Shown: positions 53,600-63,912 of the stretch, piece by piece | Layout of the letters: each line of letters starts with the position of its first letter | Numbering within the stretch: the first letter of the stretch is position 1 | From: Apoda limacodes | Taxonomy: Eukaryota > Arthropoda > Insecta > Lepidoptera > Limacodidae | Length of the DNA: 64,000 nt | Direction: 5' to 3' | Assembly: GCA_946406115.1 (NCBI GenBank) | Contig: OX291561.1 | Location: 736,273-800,272 of the forward strand | The notes under the pieces: model-generated | Database searches by the model: none | Told to the model about the DNA's origin: nothing | What the model saw: the letters and a program-made list of their open reading frames with translations, nothing else | Program-made: the position numbers and the translations under genes

Positions 53600-54480
53600 C
53601 TTACGTGTCTCAGCGGCTAAAGATGAGCCGTTAAACTGTCCAGAGGACTTGGCAACGGTATCAAGAGACCGGTTCGGTCAAAAGAAAACCCGGATCGGGA
53701 AGAAATTGATGCACAAAACCAAGAGGTGACCGCCTTGTGGTGAGTCAGGCGTTGCGGAATAGTAACGCATCAAGTGTGGACCTGAAGAAGAGCCTTGAAG
53801 AAGTAAGAGGAGTAGAAGTTAGCTTGTGAACGGTTAGGAGGAGGCTTTGGCTGCCAATATAAGGAGTTACCGCCCGGCCCGGGGCCCTAAATTACTCCGT
53901 GAGCACCGTTACTCGACTTCAATTTGCTCGAAACTGTTCTTCATGGACTCTGGAGGACTGGAATAAAGTTTTGTTCTCTGATAAAGCTAGAATCTCTTTG
54001 TGCGGAGAGGACCGACGCCGTCGAGCGCTGCGAAGACCACGGGACCGCTATGCGGAAGTGTGTTTCGCAGAAATTACTCCTTTTGGCGGAGGCTCCGTTA
54101 TGTTTTGGGCTGTAATTAATTCGAGCGTACGGAGTTAGTTTTTGAAGAAAATGGAACGGTGTGCATAACGGAAGTCCTAATTCCACATACACAACCCGCA
54201 TTAACTGCTCTTGAGGAAGATTTCATTTTATGGAGGACAATGCTCGCTCGCTCCGTTCTGGCGACGTGGAAGCGTACATGCGCAAATTGGGTTCCGTCGT
54301 TTAGATTGGCCAGCAAGTCCTGACCTCAATCCAATTGAGCATGTCTGGGATGCTCTAAAGAGACGGGTGAGATCAGTGCAACCAACTCCACAAAACATCA
54401 GAGAACTAAAATGAATTGCAGAAGAGTGGGAAATTTTCAAGCTGTGGTTTTGGCAAGCAGAAGTCACACTCGTTATTAAG
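53600..54480 (+). pseudogene. Tc1/mariner transposase, decayed
   Basis: Several frames in order: 'MSRQTVQRTWQRYQETGSVK' (helix-turn-helix, near 53622), 'VVSQALRNSNASSVDLKKSL', then the DDE core 'CSSWTLEDWNKVLFSDKARI' (first Asp, 53935-53990), 'FGGGSVMFWAV', 'FMEDNARSLRSGDVEAYMRK' (second Asp near 54235) and 'DWPASPDLNPIEHVWDALKR' (54306-54362, third acidic residue Glu). This is the Tc1 DD34E layout. Frameshifts and stops at 54135, near 54180 and in between disrupt it. Terminal repeats were not identified with certainty. Confidence 0.85.
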
Positions 54481-55572
54481 TTTTTACACTTGTAACTTTA
54501 TTTAATTAAAAAAAATCTTGCCTTTATTGCCGACCACTTCTTATTGTTTGGCCGTGTACATCGGTTTTAAAGAATTCATCAAAAATATTAAAAAAATTGC
54601 CAGATTTCACTTGACGCGTATAATTATATTTAAGTGTATTTAATTAACACGATTATAAGATATAAGTATACAGACTACGATCGACCTCAGAAGGTGAATT
54701 TCCTTAGGAGCCAGTTTTCTTTGCACATGAGTTTAGTATGGTAAATATGTAGTTTCGCTTTTGAACATATTCAAATTTATATGGCGCGGCTTTAGTAGTG
54801 CAAGATATGACAAAGAGTCAAAGAAGAAAAAAGTGATTTTGACATTTTTGACGCGTCTTGTGGACAAATGACAAACACTGAGTCATTGCAGTTTCTTGGA
54901 AATCCGTGAAATATATGTTTTGTAATAATCAAAATAAAAATAAATAAATATTTGTCCAGAAATTAGTTTTTTAATAGTGAATTCACGCTGGAGAGGTAAA
55001 ATAATATTTTTCTATGAGAATTCTCGATCAAAATACAAAATATTCCAAATGCGGAACCCTTTGTGCAAATTAATTGCATAGGATTATATCCAATATAGGA
55101 TCCATATAGGATATCCAAAGTATTCATTTTCAGAAATTTTATTTTTAATTTCAATATGTTACATAAGATCTAATTTTAAGCCGTGACATTGCGAAATCCT
55201 AAGTGTGCGAGAAAATTGTCTAAAAAGTGACGATTATCATGAACGTGACACGGTCATTTAAAATTGTGATACAAAGCAACAGACAAATACTAAGCTCCGT
55301 TACAGAAATGCAAAAATCGCTTACTACAAATAATAATATTATGACAGTGTGTGCATGAGCGTGTGCGTGTGCGTGTGCGTGTGCGTGTGTGCGCAGTGCA
55401 GCAGGAATTGTGTAACGTAGAAAAGATAGATTTATATATATCACTATCACACATAATATTTGTTCATCTTCAGAGGGTTTTAAAAACCCATCCAACTGAT
55501 GTGCTTTAGCGTGTGGCCCTCTTTACATACTGAATATTGAAAGCAACAGTGAATTATTGTAAGTGTACCGAC
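54481..55572. other. Intron DNA between Tc1 and OGFOD1 exon
   Basis: AT-rich, with a (GTGTGC)n run at 55348-55395. No gene was recognised. Confidence 0.4.
55348..55395. repeat. GTGTGC short tandem repeat
   Basis: Alternating 'gtgtgc' steps, about seven units, in the long OGFOD1 intron close to its donor end. Confidence 0.9.
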
Positions 55573-55726
55573 CGGAGTCCTCCAGCGCGGCCAGCAGGTC
55601 CGCCAGCCGCGCGGGCTGCAGCAGGTCGCGCAGACAGACCTCGCTCTCGCGCTCCATCTGCGCCTGGATCTGTGCGCGGCTGCGCGGCGACATGTACAGA
55701 GGCTCCAACCACTGGTTCATCAACAC
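55573..55726 (-). CDS. OGFOD1: OGFOD1 exon, start of C-terminal domain
   Basis: 154 bases, ending in phase 1. Acceptor 'ttgcgcag', donor 'gtcggt'. It reads 'VLMNQWLEPLYMSPRSRAQI' and 'QAQMERESEVCLRDLLQPAR', matching the conserved W.NP.Y and FL.P segment. The split codon (g + at) gives Asp at the junction with the last exon. Confidence 0.9.
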
Positions 55727-55960
55727 CTGCGCAACCAACCAACACACAACCTGCTGTACTGGACACTCACATACTGAACACTTATACAATTATACTGTCC
55801 ACAAAATAACAATCAGCAATCAACAATCTGTCTGTCATACTGTCATCGTTTAAGCACCAAACATTCTTTTTCAGTCGACACTCAGCTAGCTTCACACTAA
55901 CGTCGACCGGCGACCGAGAGAGAGATAGAAAGCTAACATCTAGGACGAAGGTCTACTCAC

Positions 55961-56098
55961 GACTTGGTTGTGGGGACGGACGGGGACCGGCGGCAGGGGC
56001 GCGGGTGGGTCGGGTTCGGGGGGTGCGGGGGGCGCGGGCCCGTGGAACCATCCATTGATGGAGAGCCGCGGCAGCTCCAGCGAAACAACCTCCTCCAC
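55961..56098 (-). CDS. OGFOD1: OGFOD1 exon with 'GWFHG' motif
   Basis: 46 codons, phase 0. Acceptor 'tttgtgcag', donor 'gtgagt'. It starts 'VEEVVSLELPRLSINGWFHG', the end of the catalytic domain, followed by a proline-rich linker ('PAPPAPPEPDPPAPLPPVPV'). Confidence 0.9.
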
Positions 56099-56715
56099 CT
56101 GCACAAACCGACCGACACTTGTTATTTACAATATATATTTAGAAGAACATATGCAGTTTAAAGTCAAGTATTTGACTCAACACCGTGGATGTTCTGTGCA
56201 TGTATACGTAATACCGTGGATGTTCTGTGCATGTATACGTAATACGAATTAAACTTGGTTTTCTTTTGTGGCAACCCAGGAAGTAACAGCTGACCGAAAG
56301 TTGTAATTTTTACCCGACTGCCCAGGAAGGGTTATATTTTTTTTTTTTGATTAAATTGTACCTTTATCAATGTTAATTGGCGCAAAGCATTACAAATAAT
56401 TAATAATACGTTTAGAAAAATATTTCAAATGTAGATAAATGAATGTGTTATTGATCGATCCGTTCGAATTTCTCTTATATATTTTGTATAGTGATAGTCT
56501 TGTTCAGTGTTCCTTTCATTTGTCATTATTGTTTTTTTAAAGGAAAAACTCTTTTGCTACATTATCAGGCTGTTTCTTGGTAAGTTTTAATCAGTTTCGT
56601 TTGTATTTATTACGCTCAACCAGCCTTGAATGATAGAAACAGACCTTAACAAGGCTCATTACTTGAAGTGGCACTACGTGAGGGCCATCAACACATCCCA
56701 CAACTTGAAGAGGCC
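56099..56715. other. OGFOD1 intron
   Basis: It contains a 27-bp tandem duplication 'ccgtggatgttctgtgcatg' (56192 and 56214 areas). Otherwise AT-rich. Confidence 0.4.
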
Positions 56716-56719
56716 ACCC

Positions 56720-57755
56720 ATACTCACACGACCAACAATTTTCGGCCTATTTCAATATTACCCATACTCAGTGAAGTTTTTGGATCATAATCATAATAAA
56801 AATCATACTTTGTAATAGACAGTTTGGCTTTATGAAAGGCCGTTCCACAATCGATGCAGGAGTCCCTTCGGCAGCAATATTTAAATCTTGGGAGGATTCG
56901 CACGTTGCTCTGGGAGTCTTTTGTGATTTATCTAAGGCATGTGACTGTGTCCAACATTATAATCTCATCAGGAAGCTACATCACTATGGAAAAAGTAGCA
57001 GAGTACCTACAGAAAATAGATATTAAAGGTGAAAGATCTCCGGGATCAGCAATCCTATGGGAGTCCCTCAGGGCTGAATTCTTGGTCCTTTTCTATTTCT
57101 TATACTATCTAATAATGCCCTTAATGGAAAAAAATGTTTAAAATTTACAATACCAAATGTTAAGTCAGATCGAGACACGTATTAATATTATGGGAAGCAA
57201 TTAGAACTCATTGAATCAAAGGTCTTTCTTAGCATAACGCTGGACTCCAAACTTTAATGTGGTCTTCATATTAATAATCTAGCGAAAAAACTTAGCTCTG
57301 CTGTGTATGCGATCAAGAAAAAAAGACAATTGACCAATGTTGACACTGCAAAAATAGTATATTTTAGCTATTTTCATAGTTTAATGACATAAGGTATCTT
57401 ATTGTGGGAGATATCTTTGAGGGATTAAGGAAAGTAAATATTTTAAATTTGACGACGCAGTATATATAAGAAAATATTTTATATGTTCATAAAATAGATT
57501 AAACAAGAAAAGTGACGTTCACAAAGTAAATACTAGAAGTAAAAATAAGCTGTTGCTTCATGATACACGTCTACACAAAGTTAGTAACTCTTTTATGGGG
57601 CAATGTGTACACTCTTACAACAAAGTTCCAAATAATATTCAAAAGTTAAAAAATCGTAAGTTTAAATCTATTATCAAACAAAGTCTTTGTAACAAAGCAT
57701 ACAACAAATTTTCAGACTATATAAATGATAAACACCCATGGGACTGATGATGCTA
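56720..57755 (+). pseudogene. LINE D reverse transcriptase copy in OGFOD1 intron
   Basis: Pieces in order: 'NNFRPISILPILSEVF' (56730), 'QFGFMKGRSTIDAGV' (56820), 'LGVFCDLSKACDCVQHYNLI' (56908-56970; box A with Asp), 'SYGSPSGLNSW' (decayed PQGS box, 57050), 'LSSAVYAIKKKRQLTNVDTA' and 'KIVYFSYFHSLMT' (57285-57390), and the C-terminal 'SIIKQSLCNKAYNKFSDYIN' to the TGA at 57745. Many stops. Orientation is opposite to OGFOD1. Same family as 1-108, 33900-34375 and 36858-37121. Confidence 0.8.
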
Positions 57756-58093
57756 ACTTACAGGCCGCATAGGTAAACCAAATTAAAATGGAAATAATAT
57801 AAAATTGAAGCATATAATATCAATATATTATTTTTAAATTGGGTTATTATCATTATCATTTTGTATTTGTTTTTAATTAATATTTTATTTGTTTATTTTT
57901 GTGATGTTTACAAGTTATGTTGTTAACTACTGAGTAACTTAATGTTTTTTAACTATTGAGTTTCTTCCCCGATTCTTTTCTGTAGAAATTTATATTCAAA
58001 ACCGGATTTCAAAAAATAGTGATTTTAGTTTAAGTAACATAATGTTCGCGTACGACTTTGTCGGTACGTATGTAAATAAAACGTGTTTGTGAC
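57756..58093. other. OGFOD1 intron, LINE 3' UTR and spacer
   Basis: The first part likely holds the LINE D 3' end ('gatgctaacttacaggccgc'). No gene. Confidence 0.4.
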
Positions 58094-58252
58094 CTGGTGG
58101 AAAGAGTGGGCGCCGACTTGGAAGAAGGCGAGCGCGTTGTTGGCGGGAGTAAGGTCGCGCGTGACGACTTCGGGCTGGCCCAGCTCGTCGCACGCGAACA
58201 GCTGCAGCGCGCCACCCATGCTGGGGCGCCACCCGCACCCCGAGTACTCCAC
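58094..58252 (-). CDS. OGFOD1: OGFOD1 exon with distal His
   Basis: 53 codons, phase 0. Acceptor 'ttgtgcag', donor 'gtcaca'. It reads 'RPSMGGALQLFACDELG' and ends 'ALAFFQVGAHSFHQ', where the last His is the third iron ligand. The pattern (SMGG.L.L...., then FF.V....FHQV) is the conserved core of OGFOD1. Confidence 0.9.
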
Positions 58253-58494
58253 CTGCACAATACAATACCACAAGGTCATAGGTAAAACTTTCACTTCTAC
58301 ACCCGTCACAATAATTACGTTTTTGGGATAAATCGTACTTGCAGTACAGTATCACAAATTACTAATAAATATGGATTCGCTTATGATATTTTATATCGAA
58401 TAACCTAAAATTGTATTATAGTGTACATGTACCAAATGTACCATATACATGTACCAATGGTATGTACCATTTCGTCATGTCTAGGCTACACACA

Positions 58495-59815
58495 AAGCCT
58501 GTGGTATGTGAGGGAGGCACCACACCGGACGCAGGATGCTGCATCGTTTCAGCCGGAAGACGTCCACTGCTGGAGTCAGGCCTCCCCTATATGTCTCCAC
58601 AACGTCAGTCCTGAGCCGCCCGCGTCCATTGGCTTCCTGCGGCTCTAATCAGGTCGTCCGTCCACCTGGTAGGAGGCCGTCTCACGCTGCGTCTTCTGAT
58701 CCGTGGTCACCACTCGAGAACCCTTCTTTCCCATCGGTTATCGGTTCGACGAGCAATGTAGCCTGCCCACTGCCACTCCAGCTTGCTGACTTATTTAAAC
58801 TACGAGTATGTCGGTAACTTTGGTTCTTCGGCGAATTTCCTCGTTTCGGATTTTGATTTTTCTTTTCGCAAAGAAACACCGAGGATGGCTCTTTCCATAG
58901 CTTGCTGAGCTACTCTGAGCTTATTTAAGAGGCCAACAGTTAGAGACCACGTTTCTGTACCATCTTTTAACGCAATTGTGAAAAAAATAACTTCTGCCAT
59001 TAAAGTCGGCAAATCGAGGGTGAGTGATGTACTCACCATTTATGTTGACGCTATAATTATCCTTTACACTCTAGAAGCTTAAAGACATCTTTTAACGCAA
59101 TTGTGAAAAAAATAACGCAAACAGTTTCGGAGAAATTACGTCTCCCTGCCGCACACCTTTCTGTAGATGGATTGGTTTCGTGTTCTGGTCATGTAGTCGG
59201 ACTGACATCCCGGCTCTGTTATACAAACACTTCAGCACATCGATGTACCAATAGTCAATGCGGCACCGCTGGAGAGACTGTAACACCGCCCAGGTCTCGA
59301 TAGACTCGAAGGCTTTTTCATAGTACAGGAACGCAAAGAGGCCGATTATACTCGTCTGTCTTCTCTATAATCTAGCGCAGCGTATGTATGTGGTTCATGG
59401 TACTAAAGCCTTTTCGAAAACCGGCTTGTTCGGGAGACAGGAATCCGTCAAACCTGCGTTCAAGACGAATCGTAAAACAGCTCATAGATATGACTCAGAA
59501 GCGAAACAGTTCTATAGCTCTTCAATAAGGTGAGGTCTCCTTTCTTGAAGAAAAGTATGACCGCGCTTCTGCTCCAAGCTTCTGGCGTTGTGCCTTCGAA
59601 GACGTTAAGTATCAGTATCCACCCACTTTTAGAAACACTGACGTAATTCCGTCATCACGCGCCGCCTTCTTGTTAAGCTATTTCAAGACCATTATAATCT
59701 CATACAAGCTGACGTACGGGATATGTTCAGTATAGTGTCGAGTTAATTTGGCTCTGGGTTCTATTGCCGTGATGTTGACAGAATCACGAGTTGAGGTGTA
59801 CAGGTGAACTGAACT
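58495..59815 (-). mobile_element. RTE-clade LINE, internally deleted, in OGFOD1 intron
   Basis: From 59815 downward on the minus strand: 'EPRAKLTRHYTEHIPYVSLY', 'LNKKAARDDGIT', 'FFKKGDLTLLKSYRTVSLLS', then the 59092-59286 frame with 'DYWYIDVLKCLYNRAGMSVR' and 'GVRQGDVISPKLFALFF' (RT box B), and after a jump 'TWSLTVGLLNKLRVAQQAME' and 'RAILGVSLRKEKSK' (58860-58950). The block with the catalytic FADD is missing between about 59040 and 59092. The end shows 'WRHIGEAWLQQWTSSG'-type text. This C-terminal pattern is that of the lepidopteran RTE LINEs. Confidence 0.8.
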
Positions 59816-60308
59816 GTTAAACTATAAATGTTAAAAATAAATAACATGTTACGTAAAACGTTGTTCTTACAACGACTCTAATACTTTACTCATTTAAAAA
59901 CACACAAACAACATTTAGTTTTATAAATTAAATTAAATTAAATAATTTTACTGATGGTAGTTATTATTAGATATTTAGTGTTACTTTGGTTTTTTAGTTT
60001 TTTTTTGTTAAGTTTATTTAGTTTGTTATTTATTCACAAGTAACAGTTTTGTTTGTTTTTTTTGAAAGTTTTTTGTGTTGTTTAGATCTAGTCATAGGTT
60101 TAGGCCGGGGCCGGGCCCAGGGCATTGTGTATGCGTTACTAGCTAAATCAAGCGTAGTTATTTTAAAATAAATTAATATTACTTTATAATATATTTTTTA
60201 CAAAATTTACACGAAGCAAAATAGTTCTAGATAACAAAATAGTTCTAGATAACTTCTTCTAAACTTTTAATTTTGTAACGTTTAATCACCACCAGTAGAT
60301 GTGAGTAC
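59816..60308. other. OGFOD1 intron, AT-rich
   Basis: No gene. A 'tagttctagataac' duplication is seen at 60221-60252. Confidence 0.4.
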
Positions 60309-60500
60309 CTCGACTAGTGGCACGTCCCCGTTGTGTCGGTGCCGGGCGTCGTCGGGCGCACGCCACGGCGCGAGGTACAAGATGAACGCGACCCGGCGGT
60401 CCCCGCGCCGGTCGTCGTGCGCGATCAGATGGTCCCCGGGGCCGTACAGCGAGCACGAGGCGGACACGTGAGACAACTCCAGACCAGTCACACGAGACAC
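60309..60500 (-). CDS. OGFOD1: OGFOD1 exon with first iron-binding motif
   Basis: 64 codons, phase 0 at both ends. Acceptor 'gtgtgcgcag', donor 'gtactc'. It begins 'VSRVTGLELSHVSASCSLYG' and has 'DHLIAHDDRRGDRRVAFILY' with the HxD iron-binding pair (residues 28 and 30 of the exon) of the double-stranded beta-helix. It ends with an Arg- and Asp-rich loop ('APDDARHRHNGDVPLVE') that looks longer than in the human protein, an insect or lineage insertion. Confidence 0.9.
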
Positions 60501-60694
60501 CTGCGCACACACACATATAAATAAATAACTACAATTCAATCGCACGACGGTATTGGACTTTGATGAAAAAACCGGTAATGAATGAGTATTAAGATTTTAA
60601 CTCTGGGATCCCGGTTTTCCGTATTCCCCTATAATTACGGTAGAACATTTTAAGAAAGATGCGGTACATTTGTGATAATTTTTTACAATCCAAG

Positions 60695-60885
60695 CGTTCG
60701 CAGGAGAAAGCATTTACGAACTCTTACGCACTGTACGTAAACATTTAGGTTCTAAGTTGTGAGGATTTATCCCCTGCCGATGGCGAGCGGAGCGATGGCG
60801 AGCGGAGCGATGGCGAGCGGTGCGATGGTAGAAAGTAGCCGTGGGCATCATTTCGAACAATTTCTCAAAACATAGTAGATTGTAT
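60695..60885 (-). repeat. LINE B fragment with a 15-bp triplication
   Basis: 'ctgccgatggcgagcggtgc' and 'gtagaaagtagccgtgggca' match 27125-27175. Between them 'gcgagcggagcgatg' is repeated three times (60783-60825), where the other copies have one unit. Confidence 0.8.
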
Positions 60886-61009
60886 TAAAATGGGGCGAAA
60901 TAATATTTTTACGGCAAGGGTGGTATTTTGACTCCAGGCTGTAGCGAAGGATTTAAAAGTACAAGGTTAGCACTTGATTAATCCAATTAACATGAAAAAA
61001 AACACAAAC

Positions 61010-62115
61010 CTGTTCTAATATTTCTTGAATAACGATCTGCGCTATTTTAATGTGCTGCTCCTCTCGCAAAGCCCACGTGTATCTCCTTCTATCCAGAGCA
61101 CATTCACGACACCACGTACACAATAATCCGCCATAATAATGATGGCTTCCAAGTACCCTTATGATCAGTTTCCTTAAGTATCAAAAACCAAAGTCGGAGT
61201 TGTAGCTTTCATCCCCTTCTGTGTCCGCATGTCTGTCTTTGCCTGCCTTCTCCTCTGTCAAAGATTATAGTACCGTATGATTTATGCATCTTTGAAATGT
61301 TTAGACCCCGTTTCGTAACCCAAATGCCATTTTTGGGAATTCGTATATTCCAAATGAAGTTGTTATTACGGTCTTTCCAATGCCCTGTGGTGCTATTAAT
61401 ATATTATAGTACGCTCGAATGAGAGCCAAACGCTAAAAAAATGTTATCTTATCCAAAATATAGGCGACATGCTGTCCCCGCGGTATGGGATACCTATCTG
61501 GTTTCGTGATCACGTTGAGTGCTCTATAATCACCGCAGGTTCGTCATTTTCCGTCTTTCTCAAACACAACATGTAACGAACTGGTCCACTCCCTCGGATG
61601 GCCTACATATTCCCATTCGTTCGTGCATTCGTTGGAAATCCTTTTTCATCAACTTGTAACACTCTGGTTGCAGTGGAGGTGTTGCGAAGACACGTACTGC
61701 GTTGGTAACGATGTGGTGCATGACCGAATGAAGCGATGGGAACATACGAGTGAGGGTATGTCAGGAAAACGCCTGTGGGTGGTTGGCGGATACCGTGCTT
61801 ATTGATTAATCGACAAATAAATTGTGTTACGCAATAAAATACACACTCTTATAATCGTTTGACTCACGTCAGCAATCACAAATGTCCAGCGAAATGTGCG
61901 TATTTCGGTACCATTCGCTGCGTAGTCTCCTTTTTCGTATGGTATCACTTTTTTACTTACCTTTTTCTGCTGGAATTACAGAAACGTTGGCTGGTTATCG
62001 ATCAAAAATCGTAGTCCAGTGTCCATGTCCGGTATTATTAGCTCTGCTCCGGTTTCCAGTTACATGGCTGCTTGCACTTGTACGACTTCTTTCCAAACCT
62101 TCTGTGATAGAAACT
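61010..62115 (-). mobile_element. Ty3/gypsy pol fragment
   Basis: Minus-strand text in order: 'MDTGLRFLIDNQ' (decayed protease, near 62020), 'EIRTFRWTFVIADVSQTII' (61855-61915), 'FQRMHERMGICRPSEGVDQF' (61590-61650), 'DYRALNVITKPDRYPIP' (61490-61540), 'LALIRAYYNILIAPQGIGKT' and 'FGLRNGV.TFQRCI' (RT palm, 61270-61430), and a RT thumb remnant to about 61010. The palm motif around the first Asp reads 'LALIRAY', with the catalytic Asp (usual VDL) lost. Several stops. Confidence 0.8.
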
Positions 62116-62310
62116 TAGGCAATTTCCGCTCCTTGATGTTTCTTTTCCGTGAATGAATGCGATGCAATTTCTTATGTAGGTAGCCAATAAGTCCTTGGAT
62201 TCTTCTCATTAGCTTATTCGACTTCCTACAGCTTTCTAGTGACCCTTCGGCCGCTTTCGAAACCAAGTTTCGAAACCAGTTTCCAAAAAAGAAAAATATT
62301 TATTCTACCG

Positions 62311-62378
62311 AAAACAGGTTTCCTAATAAGGACATTAATTCTTTTTTCGAAACCAGTTACCAATTGAAACAGAAAATA
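62311..62378 (+). repeat. MULE left inverted repeat
   Basis: Pairs with 63540-63608 at roughly 75-80% by eye. Confidence 0.6.
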
Positions 62379-62699
62379 TCCTGTTTCGAGACTATTTCAA
62401 AATTCCTCTATATAATACGAAAAAGTTTTTCTGTTTTTAATTTTAAAAAAAACTCATAGTGGGTACTTAATTAATTTTGTTTTTTAAAAAATAATTTTAA
62501 TTTAATTAAACTAAAATACCTATTTCAACTAAAATTGATATAAAAATTAAATTTAAAGGTGAAATGAGTACGGCGCAATAATTTCAATACAGTATTACCA
62601 ATTGTGGTAAAAGTTGTATAGTAGAATTGATTTCCTCGTCAATCTCCATGTAATTTTTACCCTTCTCAGAGAATTTGTCATCTACTCGTATTTCATTTT

Positions 62700-63420
62700 A
62701 AAGAACATCAAGGAAATGGGCAAGTGTGGGATGTCTACACCCAATGTTACGGTTTATTTCGGAGCCAACCTTTACTACTGTTAGTAGTCCTGGTTTTTAC
62801 ATTACTGCAGCAGCAAATTTTTACAAATTCGTTTTGTTTAATCCATTGTTTTTCAAAATATGTGTTAAACTTGTCAACCTCCACTCCAATCGGGCTTTCT
62901 TCCATTACATATTTATATCCTTTGTTTACAAATAATGCTGGCAAGCGTGCCAGACCAGCACATCTCGTAACATGTCTCTTTCTGACACATGTGTTTAGTT
63001 TAAGTTATTCTGCCTTTCGAATAACGGATCTATTAAAATATCTTTATTTCAATGTTAGGAAACACGTCCCTGAAACCTCTAATTGCCGCTTGCTCAAACT
63101 CCAATGTGATTTTTAGAGGTGTCCATGAAGGAAATTGAGCTTTAATTAATGTGAATATTATTTGGTATGTTTTCTTTTGTTTATTACGCAGTGCAGGTAA
63201 GTGGAGCAAAAATTAATGGAGTTACTGAAATTTTTGATTTCATTACATCCATGTATTGAATATTATTGTTGAAACTACGGTGGCAAGACTTGAATGTACC
63301 GTCGCAATAAACGTGTTTGTAATTGCTGAAGTTTTCTCCGGCTCTTTTGCCTCTTTTTGGATGAATCCAATAATTGTAGTTGATGTAATTTTTATTAACC
63401 ACAACAAAATTCCACTAACT
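62700..63420 (-). pseudogene. MULE-type transposase remnant
   Basis: The frame at 63184-63402 reads 'NYNYWIHPKRGKRAGENFSN' and 'HVYCDGTFKSC', where the Asp in 'CDGTFK' is the first catalytic residue of MULE transposases. The frame at 62747-62944 has 'DKFNTYFEKQWIKQNEF' and 'TRTTNSSKGWLRN', resembling the C-terminal 'RTNN..EGW' region. The middle with the other catalytic residues is lacking. Confidence 0.6.
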
Positions 63421-63539
63421 AAGCAAAGAGGCTAATAAATATATACTGTATTGCATTATTGCTCTTTTCGATGAAATGTATTATTCAGATCACCAATCAC
63501 AATTGACAGATTACATCTTGTAAAAGGAGTTTCGATGCA

Positions 63540-63608
63540 GGGTTTTGTTTTAATTGGTAACTATTTTCGAAATAAGAAGTAATGCTCTTATTTGGAAACC
63601 GAGCTGGT
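63540..63608 (-). repeat. MULE right inverted repeat
   Basis: Partner of 62311-62378. Confidence 0.6.
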
Positions 63609-63787
63609 TTCTACTGAACTGAACAAGGTTAGTAACGTCACTAACACTGTACTGATACAATATTTTTTGCAGCGCTTTAAAGAATAACAAAATAAATTCG
63701 AATTTATTTTGAATATTTTTTTAAATATCTGCAAAGAATTGTCAAACTTTTTTTCCACTAATTCTGTTCTTTTAGTATATAGTATAA

Positions 63788-63912
63788 ATAGCGCCAAGTA
63801 AGTTGAACCTGCGCAGTAACACATTTTTGGTTCGTTAGTACATTTGTCCGTACTGTACCTGCGCAGACGGCCGCCATTTTAGTTCAACTTACGTGGCGGG
63901 AACTATACATAT
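63788..63912 (-). repeat. Repeat R4, full copy with inverted ends
   Basis: 'cgccaagtaagttgaac' (63793-63809) and 'gttcaacttacgtggcg' (63882-63898) are inverted ends of 17 bp with one mismatch. The inner text 'tgtccgtactgtacctgcgc' is shared with 45259-45347. A short non-autonomous DNA transposon is likely. Confidence 0.7.

Larger units (their letters stand above)
43913..60500 (-). other. OGFOD1: OGFOD1 (Tpa1/sudestada1) gene, 3' five exons, 5' end outside window
   Basis: A 2-oxoglutarate- and iron-dependent prolyl hydroxylase; the family modifies a proline of ribosomal protein RPS23 and affects translation and stress granules. Five exons on the minus strand (60500-60309, 58252-58094, 56098-55961, 55726-55573, 44421-43913) splice in consistent phase with gt/ag ends and encode about 383 residues to a TGA at 43913-43915. 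The iron ligands H.D ('LIAHDD', first exon) and the distal His ('SFHQ', second exon) are kept. The N-terminal part is right of the window. Introns of 2.06, 2.0, 0.23 and 11.15 kb hold several transposons. The coding exons are GC-rich against AT-rich introns. Confidence 0.9.
62311..63608 (-). mobile_element. MULE-like DNA transposon with about 65-bp inverted repeats
   Basis: The left end (62311-62378, 'ggtttcctaataagg' ... 'agttaccaattgaaacaga') pairs with the right end (63540-63608, 'aattggtaactattttcga' ... 'cttatttggaaacc'). Flanks 'ttctaccg' (62303-62310) and 'ttctactg' (63609-63616) are a plausible 8-9-bp target duplication, as in Mutator-like elements. Inside, a decayed MULE transposase is read on the minus strand. 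Total about 1.3 kb, so it is internally deleted. Confidence 0.65.

Noticed and set aside
53420..54560. Terminal inverted repeats of the Tc1 element ('ggccacttct' and 'gaccacttctt')
   Set aside because: Only a short, same-orientation similarity was seen (53314 and 54532); not sufficient for ends.
55349..55495. Frame with His-Ala repeats
   Set aside because: It translates the GTGTGC simple repeat in the OGFOD1 intron.
57996..58355. Minus-strand frames of 76-119 codons overlapping the OGFOD1 exon at 58094-58252
   Set aside because: Only one phase matches OGFOD1; the others run past the splice sites into intron.
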